From: Gautieria morchelliformis
Taxonomy: Eukaryota > Basidiomycota > Agaricomycetes > Gomphales > Gomphaceae
Reading direction: 5' to 3'
Assembly (NCBI GenBank): GCA_015179125.1
Contig: WHVA01000273.1
Span: 62,001 to 126,000, forward strand
Length of the DNA: 64,000 bases
Shown: positions 25,101 to 36,034 of the stretch, one piece after another
Position numbering within the stretch: position 1 is the first letter of the stretch
How the letters are laid out: every line of letters starts with the position of its first letter
Notes under the pieces: generated by a model
Databases searched by the model: none
Told to the model about the DNA's origin: nothing
Seen by the model: the letters and a program-made list of their open reading frames with translations, nothing else
Translations under genes and position numbers: made by a program

Positions 25101-26062
25101 TCCATTGTCGGCAAGGCTTTCCAAAGCCGTGAGCAGTTGCCCCACCTGTTCCTCACCGTTTGCCACTGCATTCAGGTTGGGATTAGGTCTCAGGGCCACT
25201 ACTTTGGGATCAGAATAATACTCAGAATCGCAATCATCGCCACCTCCACCACCATCACCAGGATCACTAGGTTTGGGGGGTTCAGTGCTCAGTTCCTCGG
25301 GAACTTCCTGTCAGGGGACACCCTGTTTTCCATTTCCAGTTCTGACACCACACCCAGTTCCAACTCCATTTCCGACTCCGCTTCCAATTCCATCTCCGCT
25401 TCCGCTTTCGGAAATGATTCTGCTTCTGGCAGAACTTCCACCAGTTCTATTCGCCTTGCCAATTCCACTCCACTTTCCAACTTCTGCTCTCGGAACAGTG
25501 TCGGAAGTCAAGCAACTCGCGTAACAAGTGATATCAAGGGTCGATCAAGAGTCAGGGAGGTCAGGGGGATGCAGGGTTGATGGCGGGTGCCAAGTGTTGT
25601 CCCTGGCTGCGCAGCGTAGTATAATACGGGCTCGCTGACATTGAGGGTCCTTAGACTTTTCTCTTTGGATATCCCCTTGTCAGGTGAGAATCCCCTCTCT
25701 TGTATACTCTGTCCTTTTATACATACTTTGGATTTCCCCTTGTCAGCTGTGTGGTAGTGTGATCCCCACAGCCAGCTAGGGTTGCACTTACACTTCCCTG
25801 ACATGCCCTCGGCCAGCACTGACAACTCGGCGCCGGGGCAGGGTTGACCTGATGGGGGGTTGGAGTACCGGTGACAGAACAGCGGGTTTTCCAGGACGCT
25901 TGAAGCACCTCGTGCATGCCGAGCTTCGATTGTCGGCATTACATGGCTGCCTTCGGCACAGGTGTAGGATTGGGTGATTGGCATTCTGAACAATGAGTGT
26001 AGAGAGTTCAGATATACTGTTAAGACTAAAAGTCGTACTGTAGTTTGTTGTGATATGCACAA
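22137..26062 (-). mobile_element. Gypsy fossil (gag, protease, RT, RNase H remnants)
   Basis: A broken Gypsy/Ty3-type element on the minus strand. Parts seen, from its 5' side (high coordinates): gag from about 25980 down, zinc knuckle and protease around 24570-24980, reverse transcriptase around 23270-23750, RNase H remnants around 22770-23220. It carries many breaks and looks old. A solo LTR of another family is inserted in its gag (25309-25792). Confidence 0.85.
25309..25792 (+). mobile_element. Solo LTR inserted in Gypsy gag
   Basis: A 484-bp solo LTR with TGTCAGGGG at its left end and TTACA at its right end. It is flanked by a 5-bp target duplication CTTCC (25304-25308 and 25793-25797), and gag of the host Gypsy reads on either side. 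A related LTR lies at 49663-50086. Confidence 0.9.
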
Positions 26063-27559
26063 TTATTCTATTCTAAGTCATTCATGTATACAAAGAAACT
26101 AATAAAAGAAGAAAAGAAAAAAGGACTAATAAGACAGGAACGATACTTACAGCGGACATCAACACAGACGACAGACATATGACATCACGAACAGCTATCT
26201 TATCTACCGATTAGATAAGATACAGGGATACAGGCATTGACCACATGCGGCCGATCAGAGACAGCGCGCCTATCGACTGATGGCATTGGCCATGACATTG
26301 ACAGGTGCCAGGCCACAGGCACCAAGGAGGTGCGTGCACCAAACACCGCAGAGGAATGTAGACTGCGCAGGAGCATCGGACATTGCGGAATGACCTCAGA
26401 ATGTCATTCCTAATATGTGTGTTCAATCAGCTACGCCACAGAGGAGGCACAGAGACAGCGGCCCCATCACCAAGACTAGCATTTATGCTAGGCAGGAGAG
26501 ATTTGACTTTTATTTTCTATTGAGCTCCATGACACAACCAGCTGACTACTATCTTGACACTATGTAGACAGGGGCTTTGTATAATAGATACAAGACTCTA
26601 TTCCAAAGCTTAGCAACCCTGATACTATCCCCATCACTCCCATGATTTTATGACTATAATTAGTTGCCCCTTTAGTTACAAGTAGTTTTTCGACCCATTA
26701 ACTCACTATCTCAAACAATAGTAGTTACCACTAGTATAGTATAAGTAGCTACTACTAATGTATGAATCCATCATCCAGAATCAATTATTTCACCCCTTGA
26801 AGCCACTGTAGTCTTGTTTGATAGCTACAGAACTTAGAACTCGATAGTTTACTCCAATTCTTCGTTGAGAGTTCACTATTACTGTTTACTCTAGACTACC
26901 TCAAAAGCGAAGCCTTTTGATTTAGTTATCCTTTAGATCGAGACCGTTCTTTCATCGACATGGTCACGTGACCTCCATCCATCAGTGCCGGACGCACCTC
27001 GAGAGGCTTAGTCAGCACAAGAAGAGGGACAGACATAGCGGCCCCAACTGCTGAGCAATAGAAACTGTTTTGCTAAAGGCACTATCTAACATCTTAATCT
27101 AAAATAGTTCAGCTCTACCAGAGCCGAACTGGGATCTCAGGATGGGGGGCTTGGCTTCAACCTCATGGGTTGCACCCACTCAGTGTTCTGCCCTAATTTC
27201 AGGAATAGACTCAGGAATAAGCCGAGTGATCGGAATGATATCAAACAGAAGGGTCTAGTGTACAAGAAGCTAAGTTGATATCTTAAGTTGATATCTGAAC
27301 TGAGGAACTATGATACATGACTGAGGGGTTTATATAGTAAAGTAGTATGCAGGGTCAAGAGGGATCAATGATTGGAACAACGGACAGGGGGACAAAGGGT
27401 CAGGCATATGGGGAACTAACTAGGGAGGGAAGTCAAGGGTGATGGAAAGTTATGAAGAGAAACCCAAGGGAAGCCAAGTAAAACCTCAGGTTCCTGAGTG
27501 AGTACCAAAGCTGAGGTTTCAGGACTGGCCTCAGGAATGGATCGTAACAACACCATTCA
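26063..27559. mobile_element. LTR-retrotransposon debris
   Basis: No coding sequence. 26530-27010 matches, in opposite orientation, the LTR-like sequence at 63230-63720 (shared GGGGCTTTGTAT, TTTGATAGCTACAGAACTT and GGTCACGTGACC). Sequence from about 27130 to 27553 ends CGTAACA, like other LTR ends in the window (21580 and 61237). Best read as two LTR remnants side by side. Confidence 0.55.
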
Positions 27560-28440
27560 TCCATCAAAGAAGCTGGCTCATCAGTGACTTAGCCCCTACG
27601 TAGTTGAACGGCAAGTCGGGTCGCAAGCATATCGTCTCTGCCTCCCTAAGTCTCTGAGTTGCCTTCACCCCATTTTCCCTGTCATCAAGCTGACTCCTGC
27701 TCCACACGATCCAATCCTGGGTTTGCAACCATTCCCACCACCTCCACTCATCCTTAAGGAAAGTGATGAGCACTTTGAAGTCAAACAGGTGTTAGACACC
27801 CGCATGCAAGTGAACCACCTGCAATTTCTCATCAAGTGGGAGGGGTATGGCTATGAAGAAAATTCATGGGATAATGAGGGCAATGTCCAGGCTCCTGACC
27901 TTATTGCTGACTTCTAGCGCTCGCATCCAGGTGCCCCTCATCGCATTCACTCATTGGAGGCTGCCATCTTTCAGAATTGCATCCTGAACCCCAATGACAC
28001 ACTGCTTCATCCTGATGTGCATTATTGCTGAATGCACATTATCACCATGTGCATTATCGCAATGCGGGTTGTCACAGTGTGCATTATCGCAATGTCCATC
28101 ATTGCTGAATGCACATTACCATGGCATGCACTTTATCGTGACATGTGATTGGGGCCCCTGAGCTTCTCCTATCCTTTGGCATCCTTCTGTCTTGTGTTCC
28201 GTTTATTTCCCTTCCAGTTCTGACCCCTTCCAACGTCATTCCTTCCTTATCTGTCTGGCCCTGTTATCACTAGCGTGCTTGCTTATGTAACCCATGCATT
28301 TGGTGATTGGGCTAGCATGCCCGCAGCTTACTTATAGTCATAGCTAGGTGATGAAGGGGTTCCTTAGAGTTCTCTCTTTGGATCCCCCTTCACCAGTTTG
28401 CCACTTGAGTGTAGAGTATCTCCCTAGGTTGCACTTATAG
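27560..28440 (+). mobile_element. Gypsy chromovirus 3' end (integrase tail, chromodomain, LTR)
   Basis: Broken remnant of a chromodomain-bearing Gypsy element on the plus strand. The integrase C-terminal tail is at about 27600-27700, the chromodomain at about 27770-27915, and LTR-like sequence follows to about 28440. The rest of the element is missing here. Confidence 0.8.
28026..28135. repeat. Short tandem repeat (GTGCATTATCGC-like)
   Basis: Four to five imperfect units of 18-30 bp built on TGCACATTATC / TGTGCATTATCGCAATG lie at the junction of Gypsy coding sequence and its LTR. Confidence 0.6.
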
Positions 28441-28544
28441 CTTTGTGATCTTGCTGCATCGAGTTGGTACTCGTCATTGCATGAGCTTGTGAGGAGTTGG
28501 GTTATGAGTTGGTGTGTATGTGAGGTGTCACTCTTATTTGCATC

Positions 28545-29440
28545 ATGGCTGTTCATTCTTGTACTTATACTCCTGTTGCCCTGTCTGACAAATTGATCTG
28601 CATGTCACTGAATATTCCCTTCAGCCACCCTGTTGTGGCCACATACTCCAGCAGTGCTGTCATAGATTCAGGCTTCCCAAGGAGCTCCTTGACAGATGTT
28701 GACATCCTCCCCAACTTCTTTCTCACTTTGTGGCATGGATGTTCATACATTCAGCACTCAAAGAGGTAGTGGTGGGTCATCTCATCAGCTCTGGTGCACG
28801 TGGGACATAGCAGTGTCAGCACCTTCTTGACCCTGTGGAGGTGTTTGTTGAGCGGCAGGTGACTGGTCCTCAGTTGTGTGATCAGGCTAGTTTGTGCCCT
28901 TGTGAACTTTGCTGTGTCGCTGATGCAGCTGCATTATGGGAGGTTATCATCTATCTTCTACAACCTGGCATATTGTGGGACAGCATCTAAGTCAGCATCC
29001 ACATTCATTGCATACTTGCCTTGAATGCTTGCTGTGCAGCTTGTCCACTGCACAGCAGTGCACTTATATCAGGAACGCTTAGGCTATTTCGAGGATGTAG
29101 CAATCAACTATATATGGACTCCATTCAACACCCTGCACTCATCTGGCTGCTCTTGCACTCTGCCACTTTCTTTTCCTTGACATCTGCCGCCTTGTTCCCC
29201 TCCACATCATTGTGACCATATATCCACAAAATCTTCAGATCCATTTTGTGCCTCTGTGAAGGTGTTGCGATTGCCATGTATCACTCTACCATCTGCAACC
29301 CACACCATACACACTTTATCCAATGCCTTTCTGATGACCTCTGAGTCCAGGAACACATATACAATCTATTCTAGGCCACTCCATCACTCTGTGGCCAAGT
29401 CACTGGTCCAACAGCCAAATGCGGCCTCTAAGAATTAAAA
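28545..29440 (-). mobile_element. Tad-like LINE 3' end (RNase H and CCHC tail), decayed
   Basis: Minus-strand remnant of a non-LTR retrotransposon. Near 28790 it reads LLCPTCTRADEMTHHYLFEC, the Cys-His tail typical of fungal Tad-type LINEs, followed by MYEHPCHKVRKKLGR. Upstream (higher coordinates) are RNase H-like pieces. Several in-frame stops are present. One sits directly after the FEC motif, where CGA (R) would be expected and TGA is found. The 5' part, including most of the reverse transcriptase, is missing, as usual for truncated LINE copies. A piece of the same sequence recurs at 32689-32760. Confidence 0.75.
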
Positions 29441-29757
29441 CCAAAGTTTTGTTTGATGAGTAATAAACAGAAAGTCCTCATATAAAACTAAAGAAAATTA
29501 TAAATCAATATCTTTTTCAGAGTTAGGGCCTAGAAAAGAATGCGCTCCCTACCTCCGGACCCTCGCTACGGTAGGCCTGTCAATCAGTCCATATTCCACA
29601 ACTGTTTACAAGGCATATTAGGCTCAGAATGGTATTAATATCGGAAAACACACAAAAGTCGTCAACAAGGTCCATAACACGCCCACCAGCATTATCAGTG
29701 CGCGTGGCGGCATATTCTTGTAGTGCTAACTTGAATCGAATGAACTTGTCGGGCGTG

Positions 29758-31190
29758 TCATCCTGTTGAATTCCCTGGGCTGTTTACAAGCTGTATTAAC
29801 CTCAGGAAAGGCCCAAAATCAGAAGACATACAGGAATCCCAAACTGTCGGAAAACATGGTAATGGGATTTTAGTGTTGGCATGTTCCTGTATTTCCAACC
29901 TGAGTTTGTTGAGCATATCCTGATATTGCTTGACTTTGTTGTCAATATTCGACGCTAGATTATTCACAGTTTGTTTCCCTGAACAAAGGTAAACAAGGAC
30001 TATCACCGCCTGACATAATGGGACAACATACATAGATCCTTGTTTTTCACATACTCGCTGATAAAGTACGCGCACTGTATCGTCTGAGCCGTCAAGGTTA
30101 TGAAAATTGACTTTTGCGATTCAATTCTCTTCAACGGCTCTGCCAAGTGGACGAACGCGTAGGTATCTCCAATACTCTCAGCAAGCCTATTGAACATATC
30201 GACCCCATCCTTCTGAGCAATTATCCTCTGCATATAGTCAACCCAAAGGTCAGATATGGCTATCCAGTTGATGCTAGTGATAGATATACCTTGTGAGCAT
30301 CGGACAAGATGGACAATGCCATTATTGCATCAAGATGGATCTAGAATCAGGTCATGCGTCATTATCAAGTGATCGGGAAGGCTGACGGCTTGATTACCTG
30401 TGGTATGCCATCCACAATCTTTGTAAACAGCCTGATATTGTCCAAGAGAGGATCCCAAGCCGCCGTTGTCGGATTGACCGTGTCGGCGGTGGAAGTGATG
30501 CAGTCAACTGCATCAGTGATTAGGGACGGTGCTGGGTTTATGGTAGTGACATCTTTCGCTTTGCTGACTATCTCGTTCAACTTGCCCCTCGACGCCTCGT
30601 CGGCCATCGCGAAAGACAGAAGCCTGAACTCTCCCATAGCTTCATGCATTTTCCCTGCCTTACGCAGTATGTGGACTGCGCTCGAGGATGAAGCGTGCAT
30701 CCAATCGATGAGCGAACAAGACTGACCTCCTGTTTCTCTATCTGCAAGGTGATGAAGCAACTCAATTGTTGTCTTCGCACCACAGATGGACTTGTCCCAG
30801 GGAAACCAACGGCACCTATATATACCAAGTTCCAACATGGGAGAGCCATGCAAGTTGTCACTTGGCAGGTGACATGGATTTCACATCGCGTGAACATCAC
30901 AACTCGAAAAGTGAACGCACAAAGAGATTGATATATTCCAGGTCACCGAATTGCCTCCTGAAACGATGGGAACCTTCATGACATCCTTATTGATACGCAG
31001 CTTCACATAGTAGTTACCGGGTGGTTGGGATGACCATACAACCACACGAAGCTCAATGCTTTTCAAGTCTGTTAACAATCACCAGCAGTCATTATACAAT
31101 ATATGGTAGAAACAAAATCACCTTTCCTGCAACTTTTGCTGTACTTGTAGCCGCCGGGAGTGCTCTAGGCCAGCCCTGTCTCAGGACCAT
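29758..31190 (-). CDS. Orphan NLR N-terminal region (C2-like plus helical domain), no NACHT
   Basis: Reads as the N-terminal half of a mushroom NLR. It starts at ATG 31190 (MVLRQGWPRALPAATSTAKV). Exons then give a C2-like strand region (ELRVVVWSSQPPGNYYVKLR), a helical region (AAWDPLLDNIRLFTKIVDGI; then IHLDAIMALSILSDAHK) and the motif AEPLKRIESQKS followed by QCAYFISEY. Splicing at 30057/30003 restores the conserved tryptophan of KDLW. It continues NLASNIDNKVKQYQDMLNKL and stops at 29758, before any Walker A motif. Sequence beyond the stop (29560-29760) resembles a second, diverged copy of the last coding block in another frame. It could be a truncated receptor, a regulator made of the effector part only, or a pseudogene. 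Confidence 0.7.
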
Positions 31191-31981
31191 AGCTGACCTA
31201 CGCCCTATTGTGGACTCACTGTGATGGACTCTTGCTGCTTGTGCCGTAGTTCATTGCTGACACGGTTCGAGGTGGATGGAAGGCGTATAAATACACCAAC
31301 GGGCCCTTATAGACATTTGATTAGGAGAATTTATACGGGGTTACTCCTGACTGTTGCACGATGATGTGAATTGCATGTATAAGACATGAGGAAGAAGCCT
31401 TCACTCCCCTAAAATGAAGATGGCGAGCGCTGGCCACGCTATGACGCTATATGACCCAACGTTGTACAAGTTGTAACGACGTGGCGTTACAACACGTGAG
31501 CCTCGCGTTGATCACGTGCCAGGAACAGAGCCGGCCGTCGCCGCTGTGCCAACATGGCTGGCTATGGGTGGTTATAGGCCAGCGGTGACAAATACATCAT
31601 GCCATTTCGGCATGACGCAAGCTTCTGTGTCATGCCGACCCGCCGAGCATCTGCCAGGGACAGCCTCGCATTGTATTGTCATCCACAAGGGTTTTCTTCC
31701 ATCATTCTACTTGCTGCAAGGTGTGCTCATGCAAGACTAGACTAGGGCTCGGCACCGTATCCGTATGAGGCGGACTCTTACTCTCGACAACAAGATCTAT
31801 ATGTTCGGTACTTTGGTAACAAAATTTTTTTTCTGGTTCTTAGTTCATCCAGAAGTAAAACGGAGGCGACGAAATAGGAGAGAGCGGCAACTGGAATGAA
31901 ATATAAAATTAAGTAGAAAATGAGCAAGAATGACGTGGAGCGAGGAAAGCAAAAAAAAAAAACAAAAAAAAAAAAACGGGA
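31191..31981. other. Gene-less interval
   Basis: Promoter-side flank of the minus-strand NLR fragment. It holds CACGTG boxes (31493-31519) and A-rich runs near 31950. No coding signal. Confidence 0.45.
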
Positions 31982-32560
31982 TTAGATAAAAAGGAGACGA
32001 TAAGTACCAGAAGCAGGCTGATCAGGAAATGAGGACGCAAGAGTGGCGCCACAGACACAAGTAAAAACACAGAAAGGCAGGAAAACCCACCGATCCATTA
32101 GACCCTCCGCCTCGTTAATGTCCTGCCACCCCGCGCTGTCCCTCTCGAGGCCTGCACAGTGCTGCTCAAAGCGCCGCGTCGCAGGTGCACCGCAAGCAAG
32201 CGGGGCAGGGGGGCAAGCGTGTCGGCCGCGAGGGACGTATCTTCCGGGTCCGCGTGCTGGGTTGCGGAGTGTGCGGACGGCGGCCAGCGTCATGCGCCGG
32301 CTCTGCTGCGCTTGCGATCAGGGATCCACGCCTGGGGAGAATTCCGCCTTGGTCGTTGTCGAGAACGTTGGCCATGCGCGTCAGACGGATCGTCAGACGC
32401 CGCACCCGCAATCCACCCCCACGCCCTTAAATTGATCTGCGCTGCACCACGAGCGGACTCCAGTGGAGGTCTGTGAGCACAGGGTCGTCGAGCAACGCGG
32501 GGAGGAGCGGGAGGATGCTGAGCGTACTGAAGATTCTGGCGGAATAGTATTAATGGTTTG
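31982..32560 (-). pseudogene. Possible glycosyltransferase remnant (O-fucosyltransferase-like)
   Basis: Minus-strand GC-rich block unlike its AT-rich neighbours. One frame gives TLAPLPRLLAVHLRRG and the adjacent frame continues FEQHCAGLERDSAGW and QDINEAEG. Together these resemble the HxRRGDF-type nucleotide-sugar motif of fucosyltransferase-like enzymes in mushrooms, with a one-base frame change inside the motif and the Asp lost. Upstream pieces (SILPLLPALLDDPVLTDLHW) are in further frames. No complete reading was found. The call rests on one motif and is uncertain. Confidence 0.35.
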
Positions 32561-32688
32561 TTTGTTATCCTGAAGCGGGAAGGCAACGGGATAACACTTG
32601 CAGGAGCTGAGTATTATAGCCGTATCCAGTTCTCGCCCCGGGCCGGATCAGTCGATTGTTATGAGTCGGCTAGATAACGACTAGCGCT

Positions 32689-32760
32689 TGTATCAGGAAC
32701 GCTTAGGCTACTTCGAGCACGCAATCGACTATATATGGACTCCATTCAACACCGCACCTT
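32689..32760. repeat. Fragment shared with the LINE at 29062-29130
   Basis: About 70 bp, CAGGAACGCTTAGGCTA.. to ..ATGGACTCCATTCAACACC, match 29062-29130 with few differences. Most likely a second, very short LINE remnant. Confidence 0.65.
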
Positions 32761-33626
32761 GGTGGCAGTGCAAACAGAAGAATACCGCCATCCCTTGCGG
32801 AGCGGGAGAGGCAGACCGAGAAAACAACCATGCGAGATCGAGAAAAAGGCATCATCGAAATAATCAAAGCGATCAGCTCTGGGGAAAGCAGTTCATGCCC
32901 GTTGTTGACAAGGGGAGATGGTATATTCTGAAATAAAGAGGCACATGATAAACACATGCGTGGCTTGTCCATAAGCCTCAAACGGAGGCTGTGAGTCGGG
33001 GGGGGAGGCGGGGGCCGCGTACGCTATCTGCACAAGACTTTCTTCAATCTGTTCTTTTTGGCTGGTTTCTCGGCGCTCGCTAGCATGAATGAGCTTTTGC
33101 AAGGATAAAGTTTGTTTAGGGAAGTTCTAGTTCTTTAGGTTGTCATTCGCAAGCCCAGTACTGCACCCAACTTCGAAGTCAAACGACTTCTCCGCCTTCC
33201 GGCCCATAGGCTCATCTAAGGCCGATGGATGGCTCCAGACTAAATATTAAGATGCATCATTTACAGAGTTGGTTCGCAGATCAGCTTGGGCCCATATCAG
33301 ACAACTACTCCTTCTCACTACTAGAGAACGGGCAACGAAAGGGAGATTTTTGGAGATACCACCGCAGTTGAATTGGATACCCGGGATGGAGAATCCTGCC
33401 TTGGGTCAATTAAATGACCATGAGGCCGAGGTAGTACAAGCTGCTAATAATGTGATATGTAGGATCAACTGTGGCCAAAGGGGAAGCAGGGAGCCATGGT
33501 CTAGTAGCATTGCCGCAACGGTGGTCATAGATGGCGATCGCGAAGATACATTAATATAGAGCCGCGCTTATGAATCAGACCCAAAAACATACACATCATT
33601 TCTATACGTCGCCAAAGAAGAAGAAA
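32761..33626. other. Gene-less interval
   Basis: No coding stretch with a recognisable family or consistent splice sites. This is the 3' flank of the P450. Confidence 0.45.
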
Positions 33627-36034
33627 TCAGCTTGAAATGGGTGTAATCGTTAATGGAAGTTCCGCGCTGCGCGAGCTTGAGCCTTTGATCCTGAATATCA
33701 AAGACATGAACGGGGATTGATCAATCTGCCCAATTCTGACTCACAAGGGCGACATGACACCAGTAGCCCCTCTGATTATTTCGATATTTCCAGGAGGTGG
33801 GGAAAATTCCAGATTCTCAAGTAATTCAATCAGGATGGCTTGCATCTCTATCAAACTGAAATAGCGTTAGAAAACTTATGCATCGCTCAATAGACGTACG
33901 AAAATCTCCATCTGTGCCGAGTCAGCGATGGGCTTGGCCGGGACGGTGGGACTCACCCAAGACAACCACGTGGACCACTGCTGAACGTTGCACTGTAGGG
34001 GTGTTAACGCCGAGCCAAGGGAACGACAATGCCTCGTACATGTTAGCGAAGACACCCACGTTGGCCTTCTGGTTACCCACATCCTTTTCAAGGAATCGTT
34101 CCGGTCGCCATTGATCAGCGTCGTCTCCCCAGAGAGATTTAAGCCTTCAGATGATATGTGGTAGCGCATAGTTTCAGAACAAACGAAACTACCCACCTAT
34201 TATATCCAGAGACGGAAATAAGGATGCGCTGCCCTTTGCTCACGGGTATACTGGTGATAGCTTCTCCTGCCCTCGTTTTCTGAGGAATGGCGAGCGGAAT
34301 AACGTCATCGCGACCAGCTGAACGCGCCAGCACGCCGGCAATAGGATGATACCGCAAAGTTTCCTATCCATCGTGTGAGTTACCGGACAAGAAGATGAAG
34401 ATTGTGAACCTTCATCAACGCAAGAAGACAGGTCATGGAATCTAGATCTGCAATGGAGAGATCATGGTCTCCCCGCTGCACTGCCTGTTCCCGTGTCGCC
34501 TTGATCTCTTGGCGGACTTTGGCTTGGAACTCAGGATGCCTAGAAAGTTCGTAGAGTGCCCAGGTAAGCGTCGAGGCCGTTGTGTCATGTCCGGCCAGGA
34601 ACAGCGTACTGATCAAGGGAAAAATATTTTTTTAAGTCTGACGATAAAGCAGAAGGATATTCACGTCAGTTGATCCAAAATCTCCTCATTACTGAGCTTG
34701 GTCTTGGGGTCCTCGGATAAGTTCGCTCTAACTGCACTAACAGTGAGTGGTATAAACTGAGCGTGTCAGGGGTATGGGATTACTGAGAATGCTCATGACG
34801 TCCTTAGATCCGTTTTTAACCTTTACGCGGGATGTCATATGTCGATCTAAAAGTGTTTGCCCGACTTCCCGGGCTGTCTTCATGTAACTCTGGTATCTCC
34901 GGTGCCGTTCAGTCGGAACACGGTGAGCTAATGACACCAACCACTGGGGAAGTAGACCAACAAAGGCGTCATAAGCGAATGATAATCGGTTGAGATTCAG
35001 ATGTGTGTCTACACTGTATTTATGATGAGCACTTCCGAACAGGCAAGAGTGAAACACTGGGAAACGAACAACAAGTTTTTATACGCTTTGGAGAGTTTGT
35101 TGTCAGAACCCTGGTCAATCGCGCCGAATTGGTAGTCGAATACCGCTACAGAACAACGCACTCAATATCATCCATACTGCATTGCCAGCTCGCTCACCAA
35201 TACCAAAAGCATCCAGAGTCGTGCGTGCGAGCCATGTATGGACGTCGACAACAGCGGATGACTGCCCCTTTTCGTGCACGTACTCTTTCAGTTTGTTTAC
35301 GGTCTATACGTATGTTAGGTCCGATGAGAGCCATGAATGAAGCGCGTACTCTCTGAGCAGTGTGGTGAAATACAGGAAGGAAGCCCCTGAGTGCGCTATA
35401 AGAGAATGCGGGATCCATTATCTTCTTGTGGCGCGAATGTTGCATCCCTACGAAAGTGAAATGGTAAGCTCGCTCATAGGTCCAGATATAAAAAGAACCT
35501 TCAACCCAGCCGATGCCTCTGCCGACAGTACGTTGAATGGATGCGCGGACATCCGGAGGTTTGGGGAAATGATAAGCAGCGGTGTTGAAGACATAATGCA
35601 GTGCCTGCGTATATATTGTCAAAGCCTCATACTATACCAGGGAGGGCGGCCGAAACCTTGGGATCTGTAATAAACAGCACTTCCGACTATTATCCAGGTT
35701 CGACTGCGTTCAATGCAATAGTCATAGCGTAATGTAAGAAATTACACTCAACGCCAAACGCTCCTTTGATACATATGGCATTGCCATATTCACCCATCCA
35801 TGCGAAGTCAGCGTCGCCTGCCTCCTTCGGCCTAAACAATTCTAGAGTATTTCCTACTCATATGCTCAGTGCGATTAAGCTTATGACAGTACAGGATACT
35901 ATACCAGATAGCCATGAGCCAGGCTGAGGCCCTGGGAGGAATGCGATGGAGCGAGCGCGAAGGCGACGCAGCCACGAGCCAAACACAATGACGGTAGCGA
36001 GCAGTGGCGCTGCTAGAAGGTAGGGAGGTATCAT
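33627..36034 (-). CDS. Cytochrome P450 monooxygenase, apparently whole
   Basis: Membrane-anchored haem monooxygenase. Start ATG 36034: MIPPYLLAAPLLATVIVFGS anchor, then LPGPQPGSWLSG hinge. Following exons read EAGDADFAWMGEYGNAICIK, FITDPK, AAYHFPKPPDVR, KIMDPAFSYSALRGFLPVFH, DVHTWLARTTLDAFGI and VFDYQFGAID. The I helix is LFLAGHDTTAS, the K helix ETLRYHP (ExxR), and WRPERF is the PERF motif. The haem loop, split by introns, assembles as TFSSGPRGCLGWRF with the Cys ligand present, followed by EMQAILIELLENLEF and a C-terminus ending PLTITPISS (TGA at 33627-33629). About 15 introns of 45-70 bp; no break found. The haem exon is 36 nt (33957-33992) and the next only 12 nt (33900-33911). The CYP family cannot be assigned by eye; substrate unknown. 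Confidence 0.88.

Noticed and set aside
28020-28140. CRISPR-like short repeats
   Set aside because: Units are irregular and adjacent, with no spacers, in a eukaryotic retroelement LTR region.
33870-34110. P450 with a lost haem cysteine
   Set aside because: The apparent loss comes from reading through an intron. With the GTACGA donor and CTACAG acceptor the motif FSSGPRGCLG is complete.
35194-35622. Frameshifts in the P450 N-terminal half
   Set aside because: Each apparent shift coincides with a good intron (for example GTGAGC..CTGTAG before VFDYQFGAID), so the gene is read as whole.
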